From: Glycine soja | Lineage: Eukaryota; Streptophyta; Magnoliopsida; Fabales; Fabaceae | Direction: 5' to 3' | Assembly: GCF_004193775.1 (NCBI RefSeq) | Contig: NC_041002.1 | Location: 40,276,038-40,340,037, forward strand | Length of the DNA: 64,000 nt | Shown: in pieces, positions 1 through 12,530 of the stretch | Position numbering within the stretch: position 1 is the stretch's first letter | Layout: each line of letters begins with the position of its first letter | Translations under genes and position numbers: made by a program | The notes under the pieces: generated by a model | The model's database searches: none | The model's input: only the letters and a program-made list of their open reading frames with translations | Told to the model about the DNA's origin: nothing

Positions 1-139
1 TACTCTATTTATTTTCTAATACTATGAAACCGTTATTTTAATTAACAAAAACCATTTTCTGTCATTTATTTAATTTCTAAAAACTCTATTAATTTTTAAA
101 TAAAACTCTTTATTTATTTGACAAAAACAGGGTGTTACA
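1..139 (-). mobile_element. Partial 3' LTR of minus-strand family F retrotransposon
   Basis: The right end reads, on the minus strand, TGTAACACCCTG, a normal LTR start. It is followed (leftward) by the same AT-rich stretch found at 6480-6664, 61000-61246 and, in the other orientation, at 62065 onward and 53314 onward. A polypurine tract abuts it on its internal side, which makes this the 3' LTR of a minus-strand element. Most of the LTR lies outside the window. Confidence 0.75.
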
Positions 140-161
140 ACTCCACTCCCCTTAAAGGAAG
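140..161 (-). other. Polypurine tract of family F element
   Basis: On the minus strand this is a purine-rich tract ending directly at the LTR start (TTTAAGGGGAGTGGAGT then TGTAACACC). It is preceded by a 'ttcggggatgaaa' phrase, which also occurs before the 3' LTR of element D at 39606 and is typical of plant gypsy elements. It would prime plus-strand DNA synthesis. Confidence 0.75.
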
Positions 162-2785
162 TTTCATCCCCGAAACTTCGCCGAAAGAATGAGAAGAAAG
201 AGGTTAGACATCTGGTTCCTGATGCTAGGATGTGTACCCATCTGAAGTGCTCTTCGATCACCCAACTTCTTTGCACTTAGTGATTATGCTTGACGATTGT
301 CACTTCCTCAATGATAGTATTTCATAAGTCAAGTTTTCTCACACGAGTGACATCTCAATGATAATAGAATGCGAATGACATACTATTTTGAAGTTGGGTA
401 ATATCATAAGAGACACTGATGAGAATCTGAAATGAACAAACAAACACAAGGTAACACGATTGGCCACATGGCCGACTTTTTTTTTAACATGGGACGATTC
501 AAGAAAAGAGGTATAAGTTTTGAGACTTCAACACTCTACAAATCCTAGTCCACACGTGACTCTCGAGAATACATGATTTACCTATCTTCGGATCTAGGTT
601 TCTTCCCTCAACATGATCTTTCTTACTCCGATATACCTGATTCATAACTCTCACTTAGGTTCAAGGGATTCTAACGATTTCACTCTAAGGTTTCCTACCT
701 GATACTAACTAGGTGCTAGCTGGATAAGAAAAGTAGACAAATCCTCACTTCCCTGAACTTGTTCAAGCTTAAAGGTAATCTTGACACACCTATATTCACG
801 CCACTATATAACTTTGCCCTTAAGATTGAGGGTTCAATTGTTGTTCATGATGTCTAAGTCTCTAACTAGGACACTAGTCACATTAAGGGTTTCCTACTCA
901 AGTTGCAACTACTAAGCTAGCTCTAATGGTTGAAACTAAACTCATAGAAAAATTCTTAAGAATTCTACCCATCTCTTCTACCTTGGATTCAACTCCTAAG
1001 GTTCTTACAATGTATCAGACTAATGGTAATGCCTCCAAGACATGAAGGCGAACACCATGGCTACCAACTCTAGGTCATGTGTAGGATAAATCCTTTCATG
1101 AGTCTTGACCTATCGAGAAAACATAGGCCGCTACTTGGCTTCTTGCATAAGCATTCCTCTAAACTGAAAGCTTACTCTGGGTACTTCACTACCCCTACAA
1201 GGACCTACTCATCTAAGATAACACTTAATGGTTTAGGGTGGCCAACTTCTCTATGAACTTAGGATTTACTTCCAATAGGCCCATCCTCATCTAACTAAAA
1301 TGCATACTAAAACGCCTAGCATGAAAGGTGATTCCAAAGGGTTTATAACAACCTTAAGTTACTCCACATACTCCAACTTAACTAGAAACACACTAAACAC
1401 TAATCACTGAAACTACTACAAGAGCTAACTCAGGGTGGGAGATCTTGTCCATGCATCCCACGAACACACAGGAGCATCGATCATGTCAAGACATGACCAG
1501 GTACACGTAGAGGCCATGGAAGGTACTAAGATAGTCATCAGAGCATCCTCAGACTTTACCCGGATTAAAGGTAAAGAGAACTAAGATCTATCTCACTAAT
1601 CATACAACTATCATCGCTAATCCTTTAGGTCATCTACCTTACATAAGAATACTCACTCTCGAATCCCTTTATGCTCAGCAAAACAACGCCTTAATAACGA
1701 CCTTACACTTTCTAAAGGTTTCATACTATAACTACTCCTTACAACTTTCCCAACTATTGTATACGCTCTACAACTATATACCAAATATCTCTACGGTTAC
1801 AGTTTTCTATGGGTACTAGACCTACTAGATTCTCAATCTCACACTTAGGTGGTAAACTAAGCACATCCTCAAGGAACACAGGTACATAACTTACTAAGCT
1901 TGACATTCATCTACAGGTAACAAGGATCATGTGCACTTGGGTATTCCCTCTTGAAACACCTTAACGTGACTGGCAAAGGTGAAAGTCTCTCTACTAGTGA
2001 CAAAACAATGACATGACGTGTTTACCTAGCAGTTTAACAAGGCCTGAGTGGAAGATAACCAACCCACAATAAGACTAACACTCGATTAACTAAGAGGCAA
2101 TAATTTAAATCAAGAAGGGTTATCCATTCAGAATGAACAACAGATATTCGAATGAATTTTAGAGATCAAAACATGACTATATTGTACACACATATGGAAA
2201 CATCGACAATCACTTGATTGTGGCAGAATCATTAGGAAGAAAATTGTTTAGCACAAACACATAACATAATGAATGAATTATGCTAGGACTTATAAGTAAA
2301 ATCAAACCACTTGACTTCAACATGCTACACGAAGAAATGGGTCGTACCAGAAATGAAAGGTACAGTCAAAATAATATTCCTTATGAAATATATCTTGATG
2401 CAAGTCATCGAACTATAAGGCATTAGCATCGCTATGAACAATGAATCACAAAAAAAATCATACTATCTATGCAATCAAAGCAGAGCACCACACTACAAGC
2501 ATACATAGACCTGTAGGTTCCTATAACAAGTATATAACGTACATATAAGAAGTAAGAATTAAACAGTCACTAAGGATGTATTAAGGAATCACAAGTTTCA
2601 ACAACCATATTTATGATCACACAAAAAGAAAAGAAGGGATTAGCCAGCGTATGTTAACACATCAATTAAACATAGTCATTCACAACACACCTGCAGGTTG
2701 TTCTTGACGACATTAATACACACATAAAGTTTTCAAGACCGCTTGTATCACCTAATGGCTTGCCATGACATCCTACTGCACTTCA
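162..2785 (-). mobile_element. Interior of family F element, no coding sequence seen
   Basis: No frame on either strand holds a long open reading frame or a recognisable gag or pol motif. Orientation is inferred from the polypurine tract at 140-161. The stretch is either the long untranslated 3' part of a gypsy element or a non-autonomous interior. It ends where a Copia-type LTR starts at 2786. Confidence 0.5.
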
Positions 2786-4405
2786 TGTAGAAGCAAAGCT
2801 TCAAAGGTGAATCAAAAGTGATTCAAAGATGTTTTGATGATAACAATGATGATAACAAAAGATGATGACAAAGGTGATGACAAAAAGCTCAAAGGTCAAT
2901 CAAAGGATGAGTTCAAGATGTTCAAGAAGGAATCAAGAACAATTCAAGATCAAGGCTCAAGAGGAAAAGTTGAAGAACACTTCAAGATTCAAGAAGAAGG
3001 ATGAATTCAAGATTCAAATTCAAGGATCAAGCTTCAAGAATCAAGACCAAGATTCAAGATTCAAGATTCAAGAATCAAGAGAAGACTTAATCAAGATAAG
3101 TATGAAAAAGATTTTTCAAAAACTGAGTAGCACATGGAGTTTCACAAAACATGTTTACCAAAGAGTTTTTACTCTTTGGTAATCGATTACCAGATTGCTG
3201 TAATCGATTACCAGTAGGAAAATAGTTTTGAAAAAGTTTTCAAATTAAATTTACAACGTTCCAATTAATTTCAAAAACATGTAATCGATTACAATGTTTT
3301 GGTAATCAATTACCAGTGCCTTTGAACGTTGAAATTCAAATTCAAATGTGAAGAGTCACATCCTTTCACATAAAATCCTTGTGTAATCGATTACACTAAT
3401 TTCGTAATCGATTACCAGTGTTTGTTTCTGAAAATATCAAAAGATGTAACTCTTCAAATGGTTTTTGACTTTTTCAAATTGGTTTTCAAGTTTTTCTAAA
3501 AGTCATAACTCTTCTAATGGTTGTCTTGACCAGACATGAAGAGTCTATAAAAGCAAGGCTTTGTTTTGCATTAATTCATTCAATCTTGAACATTCATTCA
3601 TACAATCCTTTACAAGCCTTGAATCTCTTTGAACTTCTTCTTCTTCTTTGTACCAAAAGCTTTCTGGTTTTCCAAACCTTGAAAACTTGTGCTATTCATC
3701 TTTTCATTCTCTTCTCCCTTTGCCAAAAAGAATTCGCCAAGGACTAACCGCCTGAATTCTTTTTGTGTCTCTCTTCTCCCTTTTTCCAAAAGAACAAAAG
3801 ACTAACCGCCTGAATTGTTTTGTCTCCCTTCTCCCTTGTCAAAGAATTCAAAACGACACAGTCTGAGAATTCTTTTGATTCTTCTCCTTCCCATATACAA
3901 AAGTGTTCAAAGGACTAACCGCTTAACACATTGGAGGGTACATCCTTTGTGGTACAAGTAGAGGGTACATCTACTTGGGTTTGACTGAGAACAAGAAAGG
4001 GTATATCTCTTGTGGATCAGTTCTAGTGGAGGGTACATCGACTAGGGTTTCAAAGAGAAACAAGGGAGGGTACATCCCTTGTGGATATTTGCTTGTAAAA
4101 GGATTTTTACAAGGTTGAAAGAAATCTCAAGGACTGCAGGTCGCTTAGGGACTGGATGTAGGTACGGGTTGTTGCCGAACCAGTATAAAAACTCTTGTGT
4201 GTTTGTCTCCTTTTTCCCTACTCTTTTAATTTCCGCTGTGCATTTAATTTCCGCTTTTACTTTTTGTTAAGTTTCTCTTATACTCCATATTCTCTTAACA
4301 ACATAAGTAAAAGCCTTAGAAGAGTAATTTTTTAATTAGTAAAGGTTTAGGAATAATGAATTCAACCCCCCCTTCTTAATTATTTTGAGGCGACTCGATC
4401 CAACA
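2786..4405 (+). mobile_element. Copia-type (SIRE-like) 5' LTR
   Basis: It starts TGTAGAAGCAAAG and ends GATCCAACA, with a tRNA-iMet primer site two bases later. It shares its start, its GGTAATCGATTACC palindromes (3180-3420) and its end region ('ttcaacccccccttcttaa') with the minus-strand LTRs at 28744-29822 and 50291-51448. A 24-30 bp AAGATTCAAG-type degenerate repeat fills 2860-3080. A run of similar 'aggactaaccgcctgaatt' and 'gagggtacat' phrases fills 3740-4080. No 3' partner LTR is present, so the element is truncated. Confidence 0.75.
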
Positions 4406-4407
4406 AG

Positions 4408-4419
4408 TGGTATCAGAGC
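4408..4419 (+). other. Primer-binding site, initiator Met tRNA
   Basis: TGGTATCAGAGC is the complement of the 3' end of plant initiator Met tRNA. It lies two bases after the LTR end, the canonical place for a minus-strand primer site. Confidence 0.9.
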
Positions 4420-4455
4420 AGGTATCTTGTAGAAAGTCTAATCACTTCAAGATTA

Positions 4456-4662
4456 ATGGCCTCTTTAGATTCTTTGTCTTTCAAAAGTATTTTCAGGAAC
4501 AGGTTATTCGAAGATCATGATGAAGACCAAGTCAACTTGTGTCTCATGACAAAATTTGATGAGAATAACAAAGAAGATTCTGTAAGGAAGAAAATATCTC
4601 TTTGCCCAAAACAAAGCCGTCCAATTTTTACAAAAGGAAACAAGTTAAGCAGTGGAATAACA
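4456..4662 (+). pseudogene. Fragment of Copia gag-like reading frame
   Basis: A 69-codon open frame beginning ATG-GCC-TCT just after the primer site. The phrase NLCLMTKFDEN resembles the 'CLMA' spacer near the end of Copia gag proteins. I would expect the N-terminal gag domain here, so the frame is probably internally deleted. It runs into a family F LTR at about 4655, where the Copia element ends abruptly. Confidence 0.4.
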
Positions 4663-6664
4663 TAAAGTAACATGTTCAGAACATTATGCAAATAATATAG
4701 AAACCCATGTCCCAATGTCACATCCTATCAGAGCATTATGTCCTAGCGTCCTCTAGCATGAGGTTATTTAAAGCCATTCACCTAACCATCTGCTCCCACG
4801 AACACAAGGTTTGAGATCATCACATGATCCAAACATAAACAACACACATGGAGTGAGTTATCACATTCCTAAACAGGTAGAGAAAAATGAAAGCACATAT
4901 ATATAATATAAGTATAACAAGCTCAACTTAGCACAATTTGCATCATTTTACCACTCATTGTGTAACATCACTTGTCCCAAGGAATTAATCACAAAATCAC
5001 ATTCCACACCTTCACATTAATCATGTGTTTAGAACAACACATCTCAAGTACAGCACAACATCTCACACTCATATAATTCATTACCCACCATCACATAACA
5101 AGTCACAATAGTCATTACACAGGTGTTATGCAATAGATACACTAAGACTCAATCCTATATGCAATGTGGTACCATGTTAGTGAAAAATCTCGTCGAGCGC
5201 CTAGGAGAACATGATAAGACAGATCACACACTGGTAACTTAGGTCACTCTCACTAGGTAAAATCACAAGGAGACTAGTCAGGGTCATGCTATTTTGTGAG
5301 AATGCTCCAACCATGTAGGATCAACACATGCTTAAAGGAGCACTCAACCCAGGTGTATTTACCTCGAAGGCCTAGACTCTGAAGAGTTCGCTAGGGCCTC
5401 TCCCTCCTAATTTAGGTCCAACCCAGAAAATATTTTAACACACAGATTTACTATGAACTACAAAAAACACACGACTCCTCAATTGTTCTCAAAATAATTT
5501 TATCTCGTTGCGCCTCAAAGTGATTAAACTCGTTAGGTTCCTATAGTGGATCCCATCATAATACTCATCACGCATTAACTGGTCGCCCTTAAAGGGTTTT
5601 ACATTCGTGTGATTGTATGGTTTATAGCTCACAACTCCATGCATACAATATCTCAATAAACATATATCTTACAATTCAACACATAGTCAATTTATCAGAT
5701 ACACCCAATCTCAATCACAATGTTATAATCCGAAAGCAACATGTTATCACACCTCATGAATCATATACGCATCACACATTATTAATATATACATGAGACA
5801 AACATAGACTTTACCTATGAACTATGCAATACACACAACTACTCAACTGTTTTCAAAATCATTTTAACTCGTCGCACCTCAAAGTAATTCAACTCGTTAG
5901 TTTCCCATAGTGGATCCATATGATTAAACCCTTCAAACAATTTAACATAGGTCAAAAACACGAAAACACCAAGAGCACTCAATTTTTTCAACCAATTCAC
6001 ATCAAGGCATCTCTAGTGGTTCCCTAAGATTCCTCAAGCTTTTCTTCTGGTTTCTTTACTAGGGTTTCTAAGCATTAGAGACAAGGGGAAGGGATTTGAG
6101 TCTCAATTTCACTGTCTCTATGTGAGGCACATCTCTCTTTACACATATAATATTACGCCAATCCCAACGGTGAGGATGTGCATATATGAGTTCCAAAGCT
6201 GGTTCCCAAATTGCACGATGATCCAATGGTTAATGAGTCTAAAATCACAGTTTTACTGGGACAGGTTTAGGTGTATGTAGGAAAAAGAGATGGTTTGGGG
6301 AGAGAAAGAAGGGAAAACGAATTTAAGAGGAAGAAAGAGGATAGAGACGTATCCTAAACATAAAACTGACCTAATATGTCTCTATTTATAGTTAGGGTAC
6401 TCTTAGCCTATTATTGACTCTTTTTTTCTTTATTTTATTATTTTATAAAATTAACTTTATTTTACTCTTTCATTGAATAAATAACTAATTAAAACATCCC
6501 TTTATTTTCTAAAACATCATTTTACTCTATTTATTTTGTAATACTATGAAACCCTTATTTTAATTAACAATAAACATTTTCTCTCATTTATTTAATTTCT
6601 AAAAAATCTATTAATTTTTAAATAAAAATCTTTTTTATTTATTTGACGAGAAACAAGTGTGACA
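4655..6664 (-). mobile_element. Family F LTR (minus strand), truncated at its 3' end
   Basis: Matches the LTR at 58956-61246 over most of its length; both carry 'atgttcagaac', 'gagcattatgtcc' and 'gagcgcctaggag'. Its minus-strand start is TGTCACAC at 6664. A TATA box, TATAAATAG, lies on the minus strand near 6382-6391, as in the sister copies. About 245 bp present in the sister copy is missing at the left edge, where Copia sequence begins. It may be the 5' LTR of the element whose 3' LTR lies at 1-139. Confidence 0.7.
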
Positions 6665-7871
6665 AGAAGTGCTGCACGAGATTGTTCAGAGTGTTGAAGA
6701 GAAACGTGGATTAACGCAAAGCCTCGTCGAAGAGGAAAACATGGACAAGAATCACTTTTTTCACGACTTTTAATGAGAAGACTTTCAATCGTCACTATTG
6801 ATGAGGTCAGAGATGCTAGAGAGACGACTATTAAAGAAGAAGAATATCATAAGCATGTCTTTGTGATCCTCTTTTGTGGCTTTGAGACTCTTCACAATTT
6901 GTTGAGCAATCATGAGGATGAGGAGGAGTGTGAGGATGTTGGCAACGAGAGGTGGATGGTTCAAACCTGCATACTGAAAAATAATAAGGGATTTGGATCT
7001 CTTTTTCAAAACAAGAATCCAATATGAACAAGTCTACACACTTATCCCAAAGAAAACATATATTCTATCGCTGGAATAGCTTTACCATCATGGAGGACAT
7101 GAGTAGGTCATCAACCGTAGACAAATCCTTGAAAAAAATACATAAAACCTACTCTCAAGGAGAGGATATGTAAGTTTAGCACAAAACAAATAACTTTTCT
7201 AAGTAAAGGATAAGCTAATGAGGTACAAAGTGTTTCGTCTAGCAAGAATTTATCAAAGATTTGTTTCGTCCAATGAATGATTGCTTTGTTAACCTCTTCA
7301 ATTCGTATCCTCAGTTTTTCTATATGCATCAAAGAAATTAGATCCATTGTGTGTTTGAGCCATAGGGGGTATTTGTATCAAGGTATCATGTTATATTCCT
7401 AGGAATTACATTCCCAAGAATATTATGACTAGAAACGTTATTCCTGGGTATATTTAAAAATGTGTTGGTTACATTTTAATATTCTTGAAAAATTGTTTTA
7501 AAATTTCAAAATAATATAAAAAAATAAATAAATAAGGAAGTTATTAGTATTTTATTAGGAAATAACTTCCCTTATTCCTATGAGAATATCACATTTTTAT
7601 CCCTCCTCATGGGAATAAATAATACCCAAAAATATTTTTTTAAAGTTTGTAACAAACATGAGTGTGTAATATTCCCATGTTACATCCCGGGAATCAACTT
7701 TTATTATGTGAACTACAAATGTACTCATATAATTTTTCTCATTCTCATCTTGCATTAAATGCATGGAGAGCATCGAACGAAATAGCTTTTGATGGTACTT
7801 TGATACATTCAAAGCTAATTTCATAAAGTCCCTAAATACAAATAATTTTGCTATGTAAAGGATAAGCTAAT
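6665..7871. other. Unassigned flank of the nested complex, with a short direct repeat
   Basis: No protein family is recognised; small open frames at 6773-7027 (+) and 7111-7347 (-) have no motifs I know. The segment around 7178-7275 ('aaaggataagctaatgagg', then 'aaagtgttt', then 'tatcaaagatttgtt') recurs at 7830-7871 and continues after element B at 51805-51870. So this locus carried a diverged direct repeat before B inserted into the second copy. Confidence 0.5.
7375..7700. mobile_element. Possible MITE-like insertion
   Basis: An AT-rich stretch whose ends carry opposed phrases (TCCTAGGAATTACATTCCC near 7400, and ATTCCCATG with CCCGGGAAT near 7670-7692), lying between two copies of the flanking direct repeat. 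Terminal inverted repeats and a target duplication are not clean by eye. A Harbinger- or hAT-type MITE is possible. Confidence 0.25.
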
Positions 7872-8752
7872 TGATGCAATCCTTCCCCCCAAGGGCATTG
7901 GATAGAAGATTCCATGAAGATTGGGCCAGGGCTGCTGAAGAAAGCCCTAGGGTTCTCTTGAACCTCAGGGTAGATTTCTGAGCCCATGGGCCAAGGATGG
8001 ATCCACTTGTCTTTGTAAATATTAGAATAGGTTTTCCTTCTTTTGGGCCTTATATTTTGGCCATTCTAGTAGAATAGGGTTTTAGCCTTGTATTTAAGGA
8101 CATTTGAGTAGTCTTTGTAGTAGGGACTTTTTTTGTATTTTCATGTATTATGGAATAGGGTAAGCTTAGCTATTAGAGGGGTATGTGTAGCTAAGCTCTA
8201 GCTTCTCATCTCAAGGAGGTGAGCTTAGCTATTAGAAGGGTGTGAGTAGCTAAGTTCTAGCTTCTCAAGGAAACTTTTCAAGGATGTGAGCTTAGCTATT
8301 AGAGGGGTGTGTGTAGCTAAGCTCTAGCTTTTCAAGGAAGATTCTCAATGAAGCTTCTCAAGGAAGCTTTTATTTAGTTAGTGACCTAGGCTATAAATAG
8401 AAACATGTGTAACACTTGTCATAACTTTGACGAATGTGAAACTTGTGAGACACACTTCAAAGTTAAACTTCTCTTCCTCTTTTTCTCCTTCAATTTCGTG
8501 CCCCCCCCCCCCTCCCTCTCTCTCTCATTCTCTTCCTCCATTGAAGCTTCCTCTTTAAGCTTCTTATCCAAGACACTCTCTTGGTGGTGAAGCTCCTCCA
8601 TCCATGGCTAATTCCCTAGTGGGTGGCGCCTCCTCTCAACTCTTCTCCTTTATCTTCCGCTGCATCTCCATTATGGAAAATCACCATTGAAGGACCTCAT
8701 TGAAGCTCAAAGATCTAGCCTCCATAAAAGCTTCTCAAGCAAGCTTCCATCA
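7872..8752 (+). mobile_element. 5' LTR of element B
   Basis: Runs from TGATGCAATCC to CTTCCATCA. The 3' LTR halves at 13519-14028 and 51449-51804 match it end to end. It contains three imperfect repeats of a unit 'gagcttagctattagaggggtgtgtgtagctaagctctagcttctcaa' at about 8160-8340, a TATA box CTATAAATAG at 8391-8400, and a run of 12 C at 8501-8512 followed by CT repeats. Confidence 0.85.
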
Positions 8753-8754
8753 AG

Positions 8755-8766
8755 TGGTATCAGAGC
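8755..8766 (+). other. Primer-binding site of element B (initiator Met tRNA)
   Basis: TGGTATCAGAGC two bases after the LTR end, complementary to the 3' end of plant initiator Met tRNA. Confidence 0.9.
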
Positions 8767-10590
8767 ACAAGAGCTTTAAGTAGGTGCTCCTTAAACCTCC
8801 ATTAATTTTCGACTTTACCTTCTCCTCTATTGTTGTTTCTTCATTTTTCTCCATGTATCTCCTCACATGTCTTGTGTTAAATGTTGTTAACATGATTTTT
8901 TAGAATTTCCATCAATTAAACTTGCTATAGAAGCTAGATTTGATTCTCTATGGTTCAAATTTCTTGTTCTTGAACCATGAATTGTGTTGAGTTTAGGTTC
9001 CTTTGAGTTTTGTTTTGCTATTTTTGTGGCTACAACCTTAACCATAAAATTCATAAAAAAACATTAAAGTAGAAGAAAACCTCAAAAATCTAGAGTGACT
9101 TGTTCACCTATTGTAGTTTTGTCAAAGAAGTCATGTCTAGTCATGAAACTTATCACATAAGATTCCTTATGTTGTGCTGAATTTTATTTTTCTTGTTTCT
9201 TTGTCTAACTCATTTGTTCATGAGTGTGTGAAATTCTTTTCATGCAAAATTCTTAGAGAGTATTTGATTGTGAACCTTTTCTTGAACTTTAACGTTTCCT
9301 AATTATGATTGTGTCTATTGTGAATTGAGTTTTGGTGATTGAATTGCTAGCAGAAATTTTGATCCCAAGTGAATGTTGGACTCCTAAAACTGTGGTAAAT
9401 AAGCCTAGTGAGTTTAACATACATAGGAAAGTTGAAAGTAAGCCTAAGGCAATCAATATATCATGCTTAAAAAATTCAAAGTCTGAAATTGTTGGTGCTG
9501 GTAGCTTGAACATACGAACTTGTAAACATTATTGGGCATTGGTCACTGCGAATTTTGAGCTGAAAATTTTACTGAATTTTCCATACAACTGGAAAAAAAA
9601 TTAGGAAAAAGAAACAAGTGATTTGGATAAAAGGAAAAAATAATAAAAATCATAAAGTTGGTAGAAAAATTAGTGTCGAGGGAAAAAAAAAAAAAGTGAA
9701 AGGGAAGTGTGCTTGTTGTTTTGGCTCAAAGTTTGTTCTATAATTAGTGATTATTTTAGACCAATCTTTGTTCTCAAATTTCAATTGAAAAGTAGTGTAA
9801 AAACAAGTGCCAAAACTAGAGGTTTCTTGAGTCTTTCTTTTGTAGTTTTTTTACTCTACTCTAGAGCCATTCTAGGTTTCTCTTTAAGTCCTAGCTTGCT
9901 TTTATGTGCTTTTCATTGCTTTAATTGTTGAATAATCATTGAAAATTTGTCTTGTTAAAAATCTATTGGTTTAGCTTTCATTTCATTTTTGGTCTTTGGT
10001 TATTGCTTTACTCTTTTTTTCCTAGTTTGAGTTGTCATATAGGGAATTGGAAAGGAGGATTGGCGCCATCCATTGAAGAATTGAGCCAAGAAGAAAGGGG
10101 CCAACCACCTTAAGAGAAATTGGACTAAGAAGCACTCCAAATTGAGTGAAACACCAAAGAGAGAACAACCACCAAAATTGAGGACTTTTTTGTAACTTTG
10201 TAATCGGCAATTTAATTACCTTCATTGCTTTCAAATTTTGTAACAAAAAGGCCTTTCATTGGAAGTGTGTTGGGAGCCTCCAATAGGTTACCAAACTTCC
10301 ATTTGTGTGTAATAATTTTAGGCAATTTTCCCTTAGGATAGTGAGTGTTTTGTTGGGGACCTTAAATATGGTCATCCAAACACTCTTAGGATTTGCCAAG
10401 TTTACATTTATTGCACTTTAATTTCTTGCTTACTTTCATAGCTTATTTTCTTTACTAGTCATGCCTAGTTTATCTTGTTATTGCATAATACTTTCTTCTT
10501 GCTTATCACGCTTATCTTGAGTTCTTTTGGAACCCTAGGTTTTACCTTTTGCAAAACCCCAACAAGAAAGAACCATAACTTAGGAACCAA
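8767..10590 (+). mobile_element. Untranslated leader of element B
   Basis: AT-rich, with no conserved protein motif. Open frames at 9332-9604 and 9707-9931 are not recognised. This is the expected position of a gypsy 5' leader between primer site and gag. Confidence 0.5.
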
Positions 10591-11232
10591 CATGAGTCAT
10601 CATTCATCTAGTGTTAATGGTGAGGGTACTAGTCATAAGGATCATCTATCTAGAATCTTAGATGAGTTGAGTTCCCTCAAGTTATGGAAAGAAAAACTAG
10701 AAAGAAAAGAAAAAGGAAAAGAGACGGTAGAAATAAGTCAAGATGAAGGGAACAAATAAGGGAAGAAGAAAGAAGGAAAATACTAAAAGAGTTAAGAAAA
10801 GAAAAACATGCCTCATATAGTCATGACTCTTGTAAGAGCCTAAGTGAAGAACTTCGTGATTATTATGAAGGAAGGCATAGGTCACATCTTAGACCTCACT
10901 CCATAGGAGAGAAAAGGAAAGAAAGCCTCAAGAGGCTAACATTAACCTCTCATACTTCCATGGGAAGGACAATGTAGAGGCTTACTTAGATTGGGAAATA
11001 AGGGTAGAGTAACAACTTAAAAGAAAGACAAAAGTCAAGGCATCTTAAGGGCAACACCTTCTAAGCCCAAAGATGATAAGGGGAAGACAATTGAAAAGCA
11101 ACCCCCTAAGGCTAGTATGCAAGAGAAGACTAGCTTTATAAAGTGCTTTAAATGTCTTGGAAGAGGACACATTACTTCTCAATGCCCCACCAAGAAAACC
11201 ATGATTATGAGGGGCCAAGACATTTATAGTAG
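10591..11232 (+). pseudogene. Element B gag remnant with zinc knuckle
   Basis: Starts at an ATG at 10591 (MSHHSSSVNGEGTSHKD). It is broken by stops at 10757 and later. Near 10935-11010 it contains the phrase NLSYFHGKDNVEAYLDWE, typical of the gag region of plant gypsy elements. At about 11138-11180 it has one CCHC zinc knuckle, CFKCLGRGHITSQC, which would bind genomic RNA. The gag core between these is largely deleted. A solo Ogre-like LTR interrupts the frame at 11233. The reading continues at 12531 with QDEATTSPSSSESEE. Confidence 0.75.
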
Positions 11233-12530
11233 TTGTCATACGCTAATTTCATCTGGGGACTATCATTCATTGATGTTTTTGATTCTCACTAGCCAAACTA
11301 CATGGTTCGACACCACTTACCACACAAAATGAAGGATCATTCAATGTTTTGATCAAGAATGCGAAAGATACCAAGCGGAGGGGAAAAATGGCCTTTTTAT
11401 TGAGTTTCTTGGCCCCTAGCTCGCCCAGGCTAGCCTTTGGCTCACCTGGGCCACCAAAAGACTTCCATGTTAAGTAACCAGCTCGCCAGGGCGAGCCAGT
11501 TGCTTCATGGCTAAGTCTTAGCTCGCCTGGGCGAGCTGACATCGTCCTAAATGCTTGTTTTTCCTATAAATAGGCGTGGAGGGAGGCTGATCAAGGGGTT
11601 TGAAGGTCCAGAAGGTCAGGAATTGAGAGAAGAGAGAAAGAAAAAGAAGAAAGAAGAGGAAGCGAGGCCGAATCGCGATCGCGATCATTCCTTACTTTGT
11701 TTCTTGTTCGGCGTTCTTCGTGCAACCACCGGTTAGTTTTTATTTTTGAGGATTGAATGTGATCTATATGGTCTTAGGGGTCTCCCTTGTTGTTTTGTGC
11801 ACATTCATCTTCTCCATCAATCATCATCAATCTCAATTTCTTTGTAAAGTTTAATCTTTAACCGATCACTAAGTGTTGTAATGTTGTCTTTGAAAAGATT
11901 GAAAGTTAATAAACAAAACCAAGATAAAACCAACGCATAACTAACTTCTTTTTTTTTTTTTTATCAAATATCACTTGAGATATTTTCGAGGTCCAACGCC
12001 TTAACGATTCTCTCTGCTTTTCAAATTTAAAAGATCGTTTCAAGGTCCAACGCCTTGACGATTCTCTCCCTTTTTTTTTAAATTTAAAACATCGTTTCAA
12101 GGTCCAATGCCTTAAACAACTTTTGTTTGTAATTAAAATCAGTTTAACACACAAACTTTCAAACTTAAAGAACTACATTGGTCTTAATTCCTCATTGCAC
12201 CTAAGGATACGTAGGAGCAAGTACAACACCCTTGTCGACCCCAAAAAAATAAATAATATAAAAAGGGAAAATACACAATTTTGAAGTCATGTTTTGCACA
12301 CTCAATTAAAGGTTGTTGTTCCTTGTGACGAGCGCGTGGGGTGCTAATACCTTCCCCATGTGTAAACAACTCTCGAACCCTTATTTTCAAAATCCTCAGA
12401 CCTTTGTCCTTTTGGTTTTTCTAACGTTTTCCTCGAATAAACGTTGGTGCTGACTCCCACACATTTTCCTTTTTGGAAGACTCTCCTTTGGCTTTTCGCC
12501 CGCATTCCTGTCAAAGGGTAGGTTGCGACA
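11233..12530 (+). mobile_element. Solo LTR of Ogre/Tat-like family inside element B
   Basis: Starts TTGTCATACGC and ends GGTTGCGACA, and matches the LTRs of element C across its length. It carries the U3 palindromes GCTCGCC-AG-GGCGAGC (11481-11496) and GCTCGCC-TG-GGCGAGC (11521-11536), TATAAATAG at 11575-11583, three AAGGTCC...GCCTT stem-loops (11985-12115) and the 'gatacgtaggag' element at 12206. There is no primer site or interior, so it is a product of LTR-LTR recombination. Flanks agtag and aatag form an imperfect 5 bp target duplication. Joining the flanks gives an uninterrupted gag phrase, which confirms the boundaries to within 1-2 bases. Confidence 0.85.
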
